A DNA stretch of 38,271 bases from DASXMT01 sp035552655 (GTDB taxonomy: Bacteria; Actinomycetota; Acidimicrobiia; Acidimicrobiales; RAAP-2), in the NCBI GenBank assembly GCA_035552655.1, contig DASZLD010000042.1:1-38271 (forward strand), in the 5' to 3' direction. Position numbers and translations under genes: made by a program. The notes under the pieces were generated by a model. That model saw only the letters and a program-made list of their open reading frames with translations, was not told the origin of the DNA and did not search any database. This document shows positions 22,350-30,087 of the stretch, piece after piece (position 1 is the stretch's first letter; every line of letters starts with the position of its first letter).

Positions 22350-22991
22350 CTACCAGTGATTCCAGTGGATGATCTCGGCCAGCGGGCGGCGGGCCGCGGG
22401 ATGGAACTCCGTTCCCTTGGTGTAGGCAATGGGGAAGAGGCCTCCCTGCGTGTAGGACTCGTAGGGGATCCCCAGCAATTCGGCCGCCTCACGCTCGTGC
22501 CGGAGGAGGACACTGGTCCACGCCGCCCCCAGGCCCCGGGTCCGCAGGGCCAGAAAGAGGTTCCACACGGCGGGAAGCAACGAACCCCAGAGGGCAGCCT
22601 GCGTGGCCACCGGCGCGTCGTCCACTCGACCCAGGTGGCACGGCACCAACAGGACGGGCGCATCCTGCATGTGCTCTTGGAGATAGGTGGCCGAGGAACC
22701 GACGGCGTCGGCCCGCTGAGCTCGCACGTCCTGGTCACGTAGCTCAGGAAAGGGGAGGCGCCGGTACTCACCCTCGTCGGAGCGGTACAGGTCGGCCAGG
22801 GCCTGCTTGGTATCGGGCTCGGTCACGAACACCCAGTGCCATTCCTGTCGATTGGAAGCAGTCGGTGCCTGCACGGCGATGGAGAGGCATTCCTCGATGA
22901 CCGATCGCTCCACCGATCTCTCGAAGTCCAAGCGCTTCCGGACCACCCTCGTCGTGGTGAGCAGTTCTTCGGCGGTCAGTTCCCCGGGCAT
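22350..22991 (-). CDS. Nitroreductase-family flavoprotein
   Basis: 213 residues, FMN-dependent nitroreductase fold. The N-terminal TTTRVVRKRLDFERSVE and SIAVQAPTASNRQEWHWVFVTE match the conserved FMN-binding start (RxxR and APSxxNxQ). The later LALRTRGLGAAWTSVLL is the usual cofactor-contacting segment. It would reduce nitro compounds, quinones or flavin-linked substrates with NAD(P)H; physiological substrate unknown. The start is 9 bp past the flavodoxin-like gene, and TAGTCT (23003-22998) overlaps that gene's stop 6 nt before the ATG, so a second, leaderless transcript is possible. Confidence 0.88.
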   Translation of the reverse strand: MPGELTAEELLTTTRVVRKRLDFERSVERSVIEECLSIAVQAPTASNRQEWHWVFVTEPDTKQALADLYRSDEGEYRRLPFPELRDQDVRAQRADAVGSSATYLQEHMQDAPVLLVPCHLGRVDDAPVATQAALWGSLLPAVWNLFLALRTRGLGAAWTSVLLRHEREAAELLGIPYESYTQGGLFPIAYTKGTEFHPAARRPLAEIIHWNHW

Positions 22992-23000
22992 GTCCAGAGA

Positions 23001-23459
23001 CTAGAGACTCAGCGACAACCCGGCAGCCAGGGCCGCGCCCAGCTCTCGACACTCGGTCAGGGCGGAACGGTCGACGGGACCGGCCACCGTCACATACTGC
23101 TGCGCCCGCCGCCAGGACAGTCCGGTGGTGATGGCGTCGATGGCCCGCATCGCTCCCGTGGTGTCATTGTCCCCGTGCAGGTAGGCCCCAAACGGTCGAC
23201 CCGTCGTCGCTTCCAGGCACGGATAGTAGATCTGATCGAAGAAGTGCTTGAGGGCGCCGGAGATGTACCCGAGGTTGGCCGGCGTGCCCAGAAGGTAGCC
23301 GTCGGCTTCGAGTACGTCGGTGGCGGAGGCGGTCAACGCCGGCCGCACCACCACTTCTACGCCGACGATGGCCGGATCGTGTGCTCCGGCCACCGCTTCG
23401 GTGAACATGGTGTGCATGGCCGGTGAAGGCGTGTGGTGCACCACGAGCAACCGGGCCAT
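23001..23459 (-). CDS. Flavodoxin / NADPH-dependent FMN reductase-like protein
   Basis: 152 residues. The start MARLLVVHHTPSPAMHTMFTEAVAGA fits the phosphate-binding loop of the flavodoxin fold. DGYLLGTPANLGYISGALKHFFDQIYYPC corresponds to the WrbA/FMN reductase motif GxPxxxGxxxxxxKxFxD. It probably carries FMN and transfers electrons. TAGGGT (23471-23466) lies 6 nt before the ATG with no ribosome binding site, suggesting a leaderless start. It forms a pair with the nitroreductase gene and is divergent from the AlkD-like gene, with 40 bp between. Confidence 0.87.
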   Translation of the reverse strand: MARLLVVHHTPSPAMHTMFTEAVAGAHDPAIVGVEVVVRPALTASATDVLEADGYLLGTPANLGYISGALKHFFDQIYYPCLEATTGRPFGAYLHGDNDTTGAMRAIDAITTGLSWRRAQQYVTVAGPVDRSALTECRELGAALAAGLSLSL

Positions 23460-23499
23460 CGCACCACCCTACCGACGTGGATGCGCGAGGCTGGCTCCG

Positions 23500-24237
23500 A
23501 TGGGTGATCCGGTCGCAGTGGGGGACTTCATCCATTCGGGGCTGGCCAAAGTGGCGGATCCAGACCGAGCGGACAAGGAGCGCGTCTACCTGAAGAGCGA
23601 GCTCGTGTTCCTGGGTGTCGGCGTGCCCGCCACGCGCCAGTTGGTACGGGAATCCTGGAGGCAGAACGGCGGCCTGGATCACGACGGTCTCATCGCCGCC
23701 GCCGACCGCCTGTGGGGATCGGACATCCACGAACACCGCATGGCCGCCGTGGAACTGCTCAAGTTGGCCCCGCCGGGCGCATTGGGCATTGACGATCGGG
23801 CCATGCTCGAGCACCTGCTCCGCACAGCGCGAACCTGGGCCTACGTCGACTCTCTGGCCGCCGACGTGGTCGGGACCCTGGTCGTCTCGTCACCCAAAGC
23901 GTGGAGCCCGGTGCTCGACCAGTGGGCGTTGGACGAAGACTTCTGGATCCGACGAACAGCCTTGCTGTCGCTGCTGGTTCCCCTCCGCCAAGGAGGCGGC
24001 GACTTCGGCCGGTTCTCGCGCTACGCAGACGCCATGCTCGACGAGCGGGAGTTCTTCATTCGCAAGGCCATCGGCTGGATCTTGCGCGACACCAGCCGGC
24101 GGCGGCCTGAGCTCGTCGCCGATTGGATCGAACCCAGAGTGGCACGGGCGTCGGGAGTCACCGTGCGAGAAGCGGTCAAGCACCTCGAGCCGGAACGCCG
24201 GGACCGGATCATGGAGGCGTACGCCAGCAGCCACTGA
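23500..24237 (+). CDS. DNA alkylation repair protein, AlkD-like (HEAT-repeat glycosylase fold)
   Basis: 245 residues, all-helical. It matches the DNA alkylation repair family in RTWAYVDSLAADVVGTLV, DEDFWIRRTALLSLLVPLR and REFFIRKAIGWILRDTSRRRPELVADWI. AlkD proteins remove N3- and N7-alkylated bases from DNA with a stack of HEAT-like helices. The aromatic and acidic residues needed for base recognition (Trp and Asp in WAYVDSL, Trp in DFWIRR) appear present. The ATG at 23500 is chosen because GAGG lies 10 nt upstream; an earlier in-frame extension over the divergent gene is unlikely. The DUF2277 gene follows after 44 bp. Confidence 0.87.
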   Translation: MGDPVAVGDFIHSGLAKVADPDRADKERVYLKSELVFLGVGVPATRQLVRESWRQNGGLDHDGLIAAADRLWGSDIHEHRMAAVELLKLAPPGALGIDDRAMLEHLLRTARTWAYVDSLAADVVGTLVVSSPKAWSPVLDQWALDEDFWIRRTALLSLLVPLRQGGGDFGRFSRYADAMLDEREFFIRKAIGWILRDTSRRRPELVADWIEPRVARASGVTVREAVKHLEPERRDRIMEAYASSH

Positions 24238-24268
24238 CCATCGGTGGCGGGGACAGGTCCGGTCCTCC

Positions 24269-24274
24269 TAGCCT
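24269..24274 (+). promoter_or_regulatory. TANNNT -10 box of the DUF2277 gene (leaderless)
   Basis: TAGCCT ends 7 nt before the ATG at 24282. No purine-rich ribosome binding site lies between, so transcription is predicted to start at or next to the start codon. Confidence 0.5.
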
Positions 24275-24281
24275 CATCATC

Positions 24282-24536
24282 ATGTGTCGCAACATCACAA
24301 CCCTTCGTGGGCTGCAGCCCGAGGCCACGCCACAAGAGATCGAGGCGGCTGCCCGCCAGTACGTCCGCAAGGTCAGCGGAGTCCAGTCGCCGTCGCCCCG
24401 CACCGAAGCGGCCGTTGAGCGAGCGGTCCGCCTCGTGCAGGAGGCGACGACGGAGCTCTTGGCCGAATTGCCGCCCCGCCGGCAGCCGCCGCCCACCCTG
24501 CCTCCCCTTCGGCGACTGGCTGCACGCCCCGGCTGA
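24282..24536 (+). CDS. DUF2277 family protein
   Basis: 84 residues. The N-terminus MCRNITTLRGLQPEATPQE and AARQYVRKVSGVQSPS match the DUF2277 family, whose members start with MCRNI and carry QYVRKVSG. The family has no established function to my knowledge; Cys2-Arg3-Asn4 at the extreme N-terminus is a conspicuous feature. The C-terminus is Pro/Arg-rich. TAGCCT (24269-24274) lies 7 nt before the ATG with no ribosome binding site, which indicates a leaderless transcript separate from the AlkD-like gene. Confidence 0.9.
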   Translation: MCRNITTLRGLQPEATPQEIEAAARQYVRKVSGVQSPSPRTEAAVERAVRLVQEATTELLAELPPRRQPPPTLPPLRRLAARPG

Positions 24537-24695
24537 CCCGGCGACGAGGCGCACCAACGGACTGGAGCGGGCCGGCGACCGGGAGCCCATGACTGCCGGC
24601 CGTCCGATCGATCGACCATTGCGGTGTACGGTCGGGGTGGCTCACCGAGAGCCCGAGCGTCCCCGCTTCCGGGGTACAGGATCGAAGATCCCATC

Positions 24696-24884
24696 ATGGG
24701 ACACGAGACAACTGCCCAGTCCCCGATGAGCCCGATAGGAACCGATCCTGCCGAGGGGCCGGCTCCACGGCAGTGTGGGCGGTGCCGGGAGTTCTTCTCC
24801 ATCGCTCCGTCGACCGATCCAACCCTCCAGGCCAAATGGTGGGTGTGTCCGGCCTGCCGCACGAAGTTCTTCGGTACCCCGTGA
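24696..24884 (+). CDS. Small zinc-ribbon protein
   Basis: 62 residues. Two CxxC knuckles, CGRC and CPAC, are separated by 26 residues in the C-terminal half, within FFSIAPSTDPTLQAKWWV, a rubredoxin-like zinc ribbon. The N-terminal 28 residues are polar and Pro-rich. Partner and role unknown. The ATG at 24696 is preceded by AGGATCGAAG, a modest ribosome binding site; an in-frame earlier start at 24624 has none. Its stop overlaps the next gene's GTG start. The 159 bp before it hold no gene and no convincing signal. Confidence 0.65.
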   Translation: MGHETTAQSPMSPIGTDPAEGPAPRQCGRCREFFSIAPSTDPTLQAKWWVCPACRTKFFGTP

Positions 24885-25153
24885 CCGCGGCCGAGCGCAG
24901 TACCGGGATGGAGCTTCTTCTGGAGTCTGCCGGTGTGCTCGAGGCGGCTGCCGGTGCCTGTGACGACCCCGGCGACTCGGCCCGCATCGCCGATCTGGCC
25001 GCTCGAGTCCGCACCTACCTGGCATCGAGTCGATCGACCACTCCACTGGGCATGCCGCGCATCGCCTCTGCTCCTAGTCGCCTGGCCGACGAGATGGTGG
25101 TCCACCGCACTCCCTCGAGCCAGTCGTCGCACATCCGCATCGTTCCCGACTGA
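24881..25153 (+). CDS. Small protein of unknown function, coupled to the zinc-ribbon gene
   Basis: 90 residues, not recognised. GTG (24881) overlaps the preceding TGA as GTGA, a common translational-coupling arrangement. GC-rich third positions continue through the frame and stop at 25153. The N-terminal half (MELLLESAGVLEAAAG, SARIADLAARVRTYLASS) is a predicted helical pair; the C-terminal half is Ser/Thr/Pro-rich and probably disordered. No Cys pair, signal peptide or membrane segment. An ATG nine codons in (24908) is an alternative start. Confidence 0.5.
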   Translation: MTAAERSTGMELLLESAGVLEAAAGACDDPGDSARIADLAARVRTYLASSRSTTPLGMPRIASAPSRLADEMVVHRTPSSQSSHIRIVPD

Positions 25154-25191
25154 ATGGTGCAGGCCATGGGACAAGGCCGTTAAATCCGGCT

Positions 25192-25308
25192 GGGCGCCTA
25201 TAGGAACGGGCGCCATCGTGGTACCCTGGCGTTACCGCTAGCGCACTGTTGGCGCGGCCCGTTCGAGTTTGTCCCGAGTTGGCTTATTCCACTCGACTGG
25301 AGCTCGAA
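25192..25308 (+). promoter_or_regulatory. Structured intergenic region before the desaturase gene
   Basis: The 212-bp gap 25154-25365 has no gene. GGGCGCC occurs at 25192-25198 and 25208-25214, so the self-complementary GGCGCC can pair with its copy around an AT-rich loop containing TATAGG. A nested stem follows: TTCGAG (25262-25267) with CTCGAA (25303-25308), inner CGAGT (25275-25279) with ACTCG (25291-25295). TTGACG at 25335-25340 resembles a -35 box but no matching -10 is found. A leader that senses temperature or membrane state is speculation. Confidence 0.3.
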
Positions 25309-25365
25309 AATGCCCGGCTTCTTTCATCTCTCTCTTGACGCGCCTGTCGTAGCGCGTTCCTACCC

Positions 25366-26325
25366 ATGACGTCGACCTCCGTGCTCACCGCGGAAGTGCC
25401 TTCGACACTTCCTCCCTCGCCCGAGCCGACGGTCTCCCCGGGCTGGTCCGATCGCTTGTTCACCGCGTTGATCGTGGTCGCCCCGGTTGCCGCCGTGGCC
25501 TGGGCTGCACAACACTTCTGGCATCACGGCATCGGCTGGTTCGATCTCGGTTTAGCCGTTGCCCTCTATGCCATCACCGGACATGGCATCGCCCTCGGCT
25601 TCCATCGCTTGTTCACCCATAAGAGCTTCAAGGCTCACCGGTGGCTTCGGATCACCCTCGCCGTCTGTGGCTCGATGGCCATTGAAGGCTCGGTGATCAG
25701 CTGGGTGTCACATCATCGCCGGCACCACGTCTATGCCGACCACCCGGGAGACCCCCACTCGCCCTCCAACTTCGGGCCCGGCTTCTTGTCTCAACTTCGG
25801 GGATTTGGTCATGCCCATATGGGGTGGCTCTTCTCGGGCACGCAGTCCAATCCGGAGAAATGGAGTCGGGACCTCCTGGCCGATCGGGACATGGTCATCG
25901 TGTCGAGGCTGACGCCGCTCTGGATGGCGCTGTCCCTGGCCATACCGTTCGGGTTGGGATGGGCCGTGACCCAGAGCATCACCGGGGCCCTCCTGGCCCT
26001 GCTGTGGGCGGGGGGCGTGCGCATCGCCTTGCTGCACCATGTGACCTGGGGCGTCAACTCGCTCGGCCACATGTTCGGCAAGCACCCGTACCAGACCAAC
26101 GATCACAGCGGGAACATCGCGTTGCTGTCCGTGGTGAGCTTCGGTGACTCGTGGCACAACACGCATCATGCCTTCCCGGCCCTGGCCCGCCACGGGTGCG
26201 ACGTCGGCCAGATCGATTCGTCGGCCCGCCTACTGCGGATCTTCGAGCGGATGGGCTGGGCATCGAAGGCTCGATGGCCGACATCGGCTCAACTCGCCGC
26301 AAGGCGCGTGGTCCCCATCTCCTAG
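25366..26325 (+). CDS. Fatty acid desaturase (acyl-CoA delta-9 type)
   Basis: 319 residues, integral membrane di-iron desaturase. Three histidine boxes are intact: HRLFTH (80-85), HRRHH (117-121) and HNTHH (264-268), plus the extra NSLGH region seen in stearoyl-CoA-type enzymes. Hydrophobic pairs at about 32-75, 95-115, 185-225. It inserts a cis double bond into a saturated acyl chain using O2 and an electron donor; delta-9 position is inferred from the family. No ribosome binding site or clear TANNNT box precedes the ATG, so the start is set by homology to the family N-terminus. A structured leader is upstream. Confidence 0.92.
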   Translation: MTSTSVLTAEVPSTLPPSPEPTVSPGWSDRLFTALIVVAPVAAVAWAAQHFWHHGIGWFDLGLAVALYAITGHGIALGFHRLFTHKSFKAHRWLRITLAVCGSMAIEGSVISWVSHHRRHHVYADHPGDPHSPSNFGPGFLSQLRGFGHAHMGWLFSGTQSNPEKWSRDLLADRDMVIVSRLTPLWMALSLAIPFGLGWAVTQSITGALLALLWAGGVRIALLHHVTWGVNSLGHMFGKHPYQTNDHSGNIALLSVVSFGDSWHNTHHAFPALARHGCDVGQIDSSARLLRIFERMGWASKARWPTSAQLAARRVVPIS

Positions 26326-26338
26326 GTCGACGTTCGGG

Positions 26339-26497
26339 TCACAGCTTCTCTCCGAAGGCCTCGCAGTCCGGGTTCTCGCACACGAACCGGGTATCGATCA
26401 CGTTCGACGGATCTGCGGGCAGCGTGGTGACACCGCAATACGGACATATGGGGGCACGATCGTCGTCCCGGTCGTCCCAGTCCTCCATGGCCACCAT
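26339..26497 (-). CDS. Small acidic zinc-ribbon protein
   Basis: 52 residues. It begins MVAMEDWDDRDDDRAP, then CPYC (residues 18-21) and CENPDC (40-45), giving four cysteines spaced like a zinc ribbon. The start at 26497 is supported by AGGTGA 5 nt upstream. The reading frame stays open further upstream but only over the end of the beta-lactamase-fold gene, so the longer version is not used. It follows that gene after 52 bp on the same strand. No function can be given. Confidence 0.6.
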   Translation of the reverse strand: MVAMEDWDDRDDDRAPICPYCGVTTLPADPSNVIDTRFVCENPDCEAFGEKL

Positions 26498-26549
26498 GGT
26501 GTCACCTGGCCGCGGTGGGGAGGACCGGCGGGCAGCCGACTCAGTGTGA

Positions 26550-27590
26550 CTAGGCAGGAGCGAGGTTGTCCCAGATGCGCTGGGACAGTCCCTGGATGGT
26601 GGCGATCCCGTAGTCGAATCCGGAAGTGTCCTTGGTGGAGGGGTCGTCGGTGGTGAGCACGGCCAGCACGTAGTCACGGCCTTTGCCCTGCACCCATCCC
26701 ATGCTGTTGACCTGCCACGAACAGGTCGCATCCTGCTGGACACAGCTGGGAACGTACTTCCAACCGTTCTTGAGGGCCACCGTGACACCCGGCACCGGAT
26801 CGGCGTAGTTCGGTCCGTTGCAGTCCGTCCCCCAGGGACCGCAGGAGACCCCAAATCGTTGCGTGGGCGTGATGCTCTCCATCAGGTGGAGCCCGTAGTC
26901 CCTGGCCGTCGGGGTCAAGACGTCGTTGTCGTAGGCCAGCGTCTTGACCACCGCCACCTGATCGGCGGCCGTGGTCGTGGTGTTGCCCCATCCGTAGTAG
27001 GTCGGCGTCTCGCAGCCGACCTTGGTCTCAGTGGTCGGGATCAAGGTGTTGAACTCGGTGAGCTTGGTGCATCCCCCGCCGAAGTAGAACAGCGACGTCG
27101 CCGCCACGTTGTCGCTCATGGTGATCATGTTCTGCATCAGGTACTGGATCGAGTAGGGAATGGCAGCGGCAATGGGCCCGGTCGATGACTGGTACTGCTT
27201 GAGCCACATGGCCAGGATGTCGGCCTTCACGATGCTGGCTGTGTACTGCGGTGCCGGCCCTTCGGTGAACAAGTAGGTCTGGCCGGTGACCTTGTCGAAC
27301 AGCGACACCTGCACGACTCCCTTTCGGGTCAGGAGGTAGTCGGCGACGCCCCGCAGCGGACCGGCCGTATCGGGCGTGTCGGCCACGTCGGTGGCCGATG
27401 GCGACTTAGCGGCCGTCGTCGAAGGAGTGGCACCGACGTGGCCTGGCCTTCCCGTCGCACCGATGGGCGTCGCCGATGCGTCGGCGTGGGTCCCGGCGGT
27501 CAACGTCAGCCCACCCATCAACGCCACCACGGCAACGACGAACACCATGCTGAAGCGGCGGACGGCGCGGGAGGGGCTCGCTGGCGTCAT
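26550..27590 (-). CDS. Exported class A beta-lactamase-fold serine hydrolase
   Basis: 346 residues. A basic N-terminus and hydrophobic segment (residues 15-33) form a signal peptide or anchor, followed by an Ala/Thr/Pro-rich linker to about 78. The penicillin-binding/beta-lactamase motifs are SIVK (119-122, SxxK), SDN (159-161) and KNGW in place of KTG. Cys residues in GGGCTKL, KVGCETP, VSCGPWGTDC and SCVQQDATC suggest disulfides outside the cell. The general-base Glu of class A enzymes is not obvious, so hydrolysis of beta-lactams is doubtful; a cell-wall or peptidase-like role is possible. ATG 27590 has GAGGGGAAG upstream. Confidence 0.8.
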   Translation of the reverse strand: MTPASPSRAVRRFSMVFVVAVVALMGGLTLTAGTHADASATPIGATGRPGHVGATPSTTAAKSPSATDVADTPDTAGPLRGVADYLLTRKGVVQVSLFDKVTGQTYLFTEGPAPQYTASIVKADILAMWLKQYQSSTGPIAAAIPYSIQYLMQNMITMSDNVAATSLFYFGGGCTKLTEFNTLIPTTETKVGCETPTYYGWGNTTTTAADQVAVVKTLAYDNDVLTPTARDYGLHLMESITPTQRFGVSCGPWGTDCNGPNYADPVPGVTVALKNGWKYVPSCVQQDATCSWQVNSMGWVQGKGRDYVLAVLTTDDPSTKDTSGFDYGIATIQGLSQRIWDNLAPA

Positions 27591-27671
27591 CGCTTCCCCT
27601 CTCCGGTTTGGCGCGGCCACACCCCCGCCGCGTGCTGAAGAAAGTATCAGCAATGCACGGTGCAGCGGGCT

Positions 27672-28514
27672 TCAGCTCGTCCACTCGATGGGTAGGCCGA
27701 ACGTGGCCGAGGGGTCGGTGGCGGCAAGCCCACCCTCCCTTCTGAGGGTGGGAATACCGACGGACTCCAAGCTGCCCAATGCACTGTCCAAGTCGGCCAC
27801 TCGGAGGGCGAAGGAGCACAAACGAGCAGACGTTCCTTCACCGGCATAGGGACTGTCGGCCGACAGTGGGGTGACCAGTCGCAGCGTCATGTCGCCAATA
27901 GCCAGGTCGATCGTGTGTTCCCGGTCCGTCGGGCCCTGGGCGTTTCCTTCCACCGGGCGGGCGTCGGCCAGATCGGTGAGGAACGCGGCGGTCGACTCAG
28001 CATCAGCCACCACTGCCGTCACCCACGCCAGCCCGTCTACGTCGACGCAGCCTCCTCCTTCGTCCTCTCGGCGCTGATTGCCGCCGAACGAGTCGTCCGT
28101 CCACTCCATCAACACTCCGTGGGTGTCCTTGGGGTGCATGAAGAAGTGTCGCCCGGGGATGTTCACCGCGCCGAGACGGATGCCGCGCTCCATCAGCAGG
28201 TTCTGAGCGGCCCACATGTCGGCGATCTCCCAGGCCAGCGAGTGCACTCCGGGTCCGTAGCGATCCATGAACGTGGCCACGGGACCCCCGGGAACGCCCT
28301 TGGCCAGGAGGATGACCGAGTAGCCACCGACACGGAACAGCCGCACATCGGTACCTTCGAGATCCGCCTCGCCGCCCGCACGGATGTCGTCAGGATGTCT
28401 GTCACTGTTCAGCGCGCCCGCGCCCAGGACCTGTTGGAACCACTGGTGAGCAGCGGCAGCATCGTCGACGGCCAAGGCCAAGCGATGGAGGTGGCCGGGT
28501 TCGATGAGTGCCAT
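27672..28514 (-). CDS. Double VOC (glyoxalase/bleomycin resistance) domain protein
   Basis: 280 residues with two VOC modules. The first (about 5-142) starts HLHRLALAVDDAAAAHQWFQQVLG and ends with HFFMHPKDTHGVLMEWTD; this resembles methylmalonyl-CoA epimerase-like proteins with His and Glu metal ligands. The second (about 160-278) starts GLAWVTAVVADAESTAAFLTDL and ends FGLPIEWTS. Family roles are epimerase, dioxygenase or lyase with a metal; the substrate here is not readable. TAGCAT (28527-28522) lies 7 nt before the ATG without a ribosome binding site, so the mRNA is probably leaderless. Confidence 0.8.
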   Translation of the reverse strand: MALIEPGHLHRLALAVDDAAAAHQWFQQVLGAGALNSDRHPDDIRAGGEADLEGTDVRLFRVGGYSVILLAKGVPGGPVATFMDRYGPGVHSLAWEIADMWAAQNLLMERGIRLGAVNIPGRHFFMHPKDTHGVLMEWTDDSFGGNQRREDEGGGCVDVDGLAWVTAVVADAESTAAFLTDLADARPVEGNAQGPTDREHTIDLAIGDMTLRLVTPLSADSPYAGEGTSARLCSFALRVADLDSALGSLESVGIPTLRREGGLAATDPSATFGLPIEWTS

Positions 28515-28562
28515 GGCGCAGATGCTATCCGTCGGTCTCCATCGCTCCGGGAGGGAGCGGCG

Positions 28563-29372
28563 CTACCCCGCCGCAGACGAGCCCGCCCCACGCCGCGGCA
28601 CGTGCTGTTGCACGTCTCTGCGGGTGACGGCCAGGAAGGCGACGAAGCAGACGATGACACCGGTCAGCACCAGGGCGACCCAGCCACTCCCCCAGCCCAG
28701 GCCGCCCACGTTGACGGGCTTGCCCAGAAAGTCGGCGAAGGACGCACCCAGCGGGCGGGTCACGACGTAGGCAAACCAGAAGGCGAAGATGGCGTTCCAG
28801 TTGAAGCGCCAGAAGCCGACGGCGGGGATGGCGATCAGGCCGGCGAAGAGCACGATCGAGTAGCCGTAGCCCAGATGGAACGTCGTCGCCGTCAGATCTC
28901 CCACCGCGGTACCAAGGGCAAAGGTGGCGACGACGGCCGCCCAATAGAACGCCTCTCGGCGCGGGGTATCGATGCTGTGGATGGAGAGCGTCTTCTCCGT
29001 CTTCTGCCAGGCCCAGAACACAGCGATGAGCACGACGGCGAATAAGGGGGCCGAGGCGATGTAGGGGACGTGCAATCCGACATGGAGCACGTCGGCGGCC
29101 ATCGTGCCGAAGACACCCACCATGACGACGGCGAACCAGTAGGTCCAGGCCAGGTAGCGGCGCATCGAGAACTGCAAGACCAGAGCGACCGCGAAGCCGA
29201 TGAAGCCAAGGGCCACAGCGGGAACGGGGTTCAACGCGTGGACCAGATAGTCCGAGGTCGACTCGCCCATGGCCGTCGACAGGGCTTTGACGATCCAGAA
29301 GTAGGCCGTGATCTCTGGAACCCTGAGGGCTCCGTGAGCAGTCAGTACCGAGGGGCGCGTGCTCTCAGCCAT
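28563..29372 (-). CDS. DUF347-repeat integral membrane protein (COG4705 type)
   Basis: 269 residues, seven or eight membrane segments. Internal repeats are visible: ITAYFWIVKALSTAMGESTSDY, then FYWAAVVATFALGTAVGDLTA and FAFWFAYVVTRPLGASFADFLG, each a helix pair with G-x(2,3)-S/V-x-D. This matches the DUF347 membrane family. Transport function is suspected in the family but not shown here. The ATG at 29372 is the first Met before a family-like start; the in-frame extension to 29618 is polar and unsupported. No strong ribosome binding site. Its stop is 48 bp before the VOC gene start. Confidence 0.78.
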   Translation of the reverse strand: MAESTRPSVLTAHGALRVPEITAYFWIVKALSTAMGESTSDYLVHALNPVPAVALGFIGFAVALVLQFSMRRYLAWTYWFAVVMVGVFGTMAADVLHVGLHVPYIASAPLFAVVLIAVFWAWQKTEKTLSIHSIDTPRREAFYWAAVVATFALGTAVGDLTATTFHLGYGYSIVLFAGLIAIPAVGFWRFNWNAIFAFWFAYVVTRPLGASFADFLGKPVNVGGLGWGSGWVALVLTGVIVCFVAFLAVTRRDVQQHVPRRGAGSSAAG

Positions 29373-29496
29373 GCCAGAAGCTTGCCCCGAGATGGTTGCC
29401 GGCCCACGTCGGTTCCCTGAGAAATCCTCAGGTTCGAACGATCCGCCAGTCAGGGCGGCATCGCCGGCACCACACCCCCGGGCCCCGCCTCTCTGG

Positions 29497-30087
29497 CTAG
29501 CGAAACCCGGTGACCAGGAACTCGTCCACAAAGAAACGGACGCTGGTCGAATCGTCCACATCCACTGCCTCTCCGGGCACAGTGAGGAGGGAGAGCACCA
29601 TCCGCATGACCCACTCACCGGCCCTGGCGATGTTCAGGTCGGCTCGCACCTCGCCCCGGGCACGGGCCGCTTCCAGGTAGGGGTGCCAGAACACGGCCAG
29701 GCCCGGCATCATCTCCCGCAGCCCTATCCCGACGATCTCGGCGAAGGCCTCGGGCTCCTCGGCCTTCAGCTGGAGAAGGAGGGCCCGGGGCTGGTGCTCC
29801 CGGGACAACTGCACGGCCTCGGTCACCTGAGCGGCGATGCCCTGAGCTGCAGCCACCCGGGCGTGGGCATTGGACCAGAAGGTCTCGTCGGTACGGGCCA
29901 GCGCGGCGACGACCAGCGACGCCTTGTTGGGGAAGAGCCGGTAGAGCCAGGCTCGGGATACGCCAGCTTCCTGGGCCACGGCGATCACCGTCGTCCGTCG
30001 GATGCCCGACGACCGCAGGCACCGCTCGGTGGCGTCGAGCAACCGGTCCCGTGTCCCGCTGGGAGGGGCAACGGTCGGCGCGCTCAC
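29497..30087 (-). CDS. TetR-family transcriptional regulator
   Basis: 196 residues. The N-terminal helix-turn-helix is RTTVIAVAQEAGVSRAWLYRLF (about 31-52) followed by PNKASLVVAAL; the rest is a helical ligand-binding domain with LKAEEPEAFAEIVGIGLREMM. The GTG at 30087 overlaps the upstream monooxygenase stop as GTGA, so the two are co-transcribed and translationally coupled. It probably represses the monooxygenase and the divergent alcohol dehydrogenase in response to a pathway ketone or ester; this is inference. A 5-bp inverted repeat at 32056-32071 is the candidate operator. Confidence 0.9.
   Translation of the reverse strand: MSAPTVAPPSGTRDRLLDATERCLRSSGIRRTTVIAVAQEAGVSRAWLYRLFPNKASLVVAALARTDETFWSNAHARVAAAQGIAAQVTEAVQLSREHQPRALLLQLKAEEPEAFAEIVGIGLREMMPGLAVFWHPYLEAARARGEVRADLNIARAGEWVMRMVLSLLTVPGEAVDVDDSTSVRFFVDEFLVTGFR

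Noticed and set aside
25255..25275. TTCGAGT heptamer resembling a tRNA T-loop
   Set aside because: The flanking bases do not form a T-stem, and no acceptor or anticodon arm can be built nearby.
29416..29432. Small hairpin CCTGAG-AAATC-CTCAGG after the TetR gene as a terminator
   Set aside because: Only 6 bp, 65 nt past the stop codon and without a U-tract; too weak to list as a feature.
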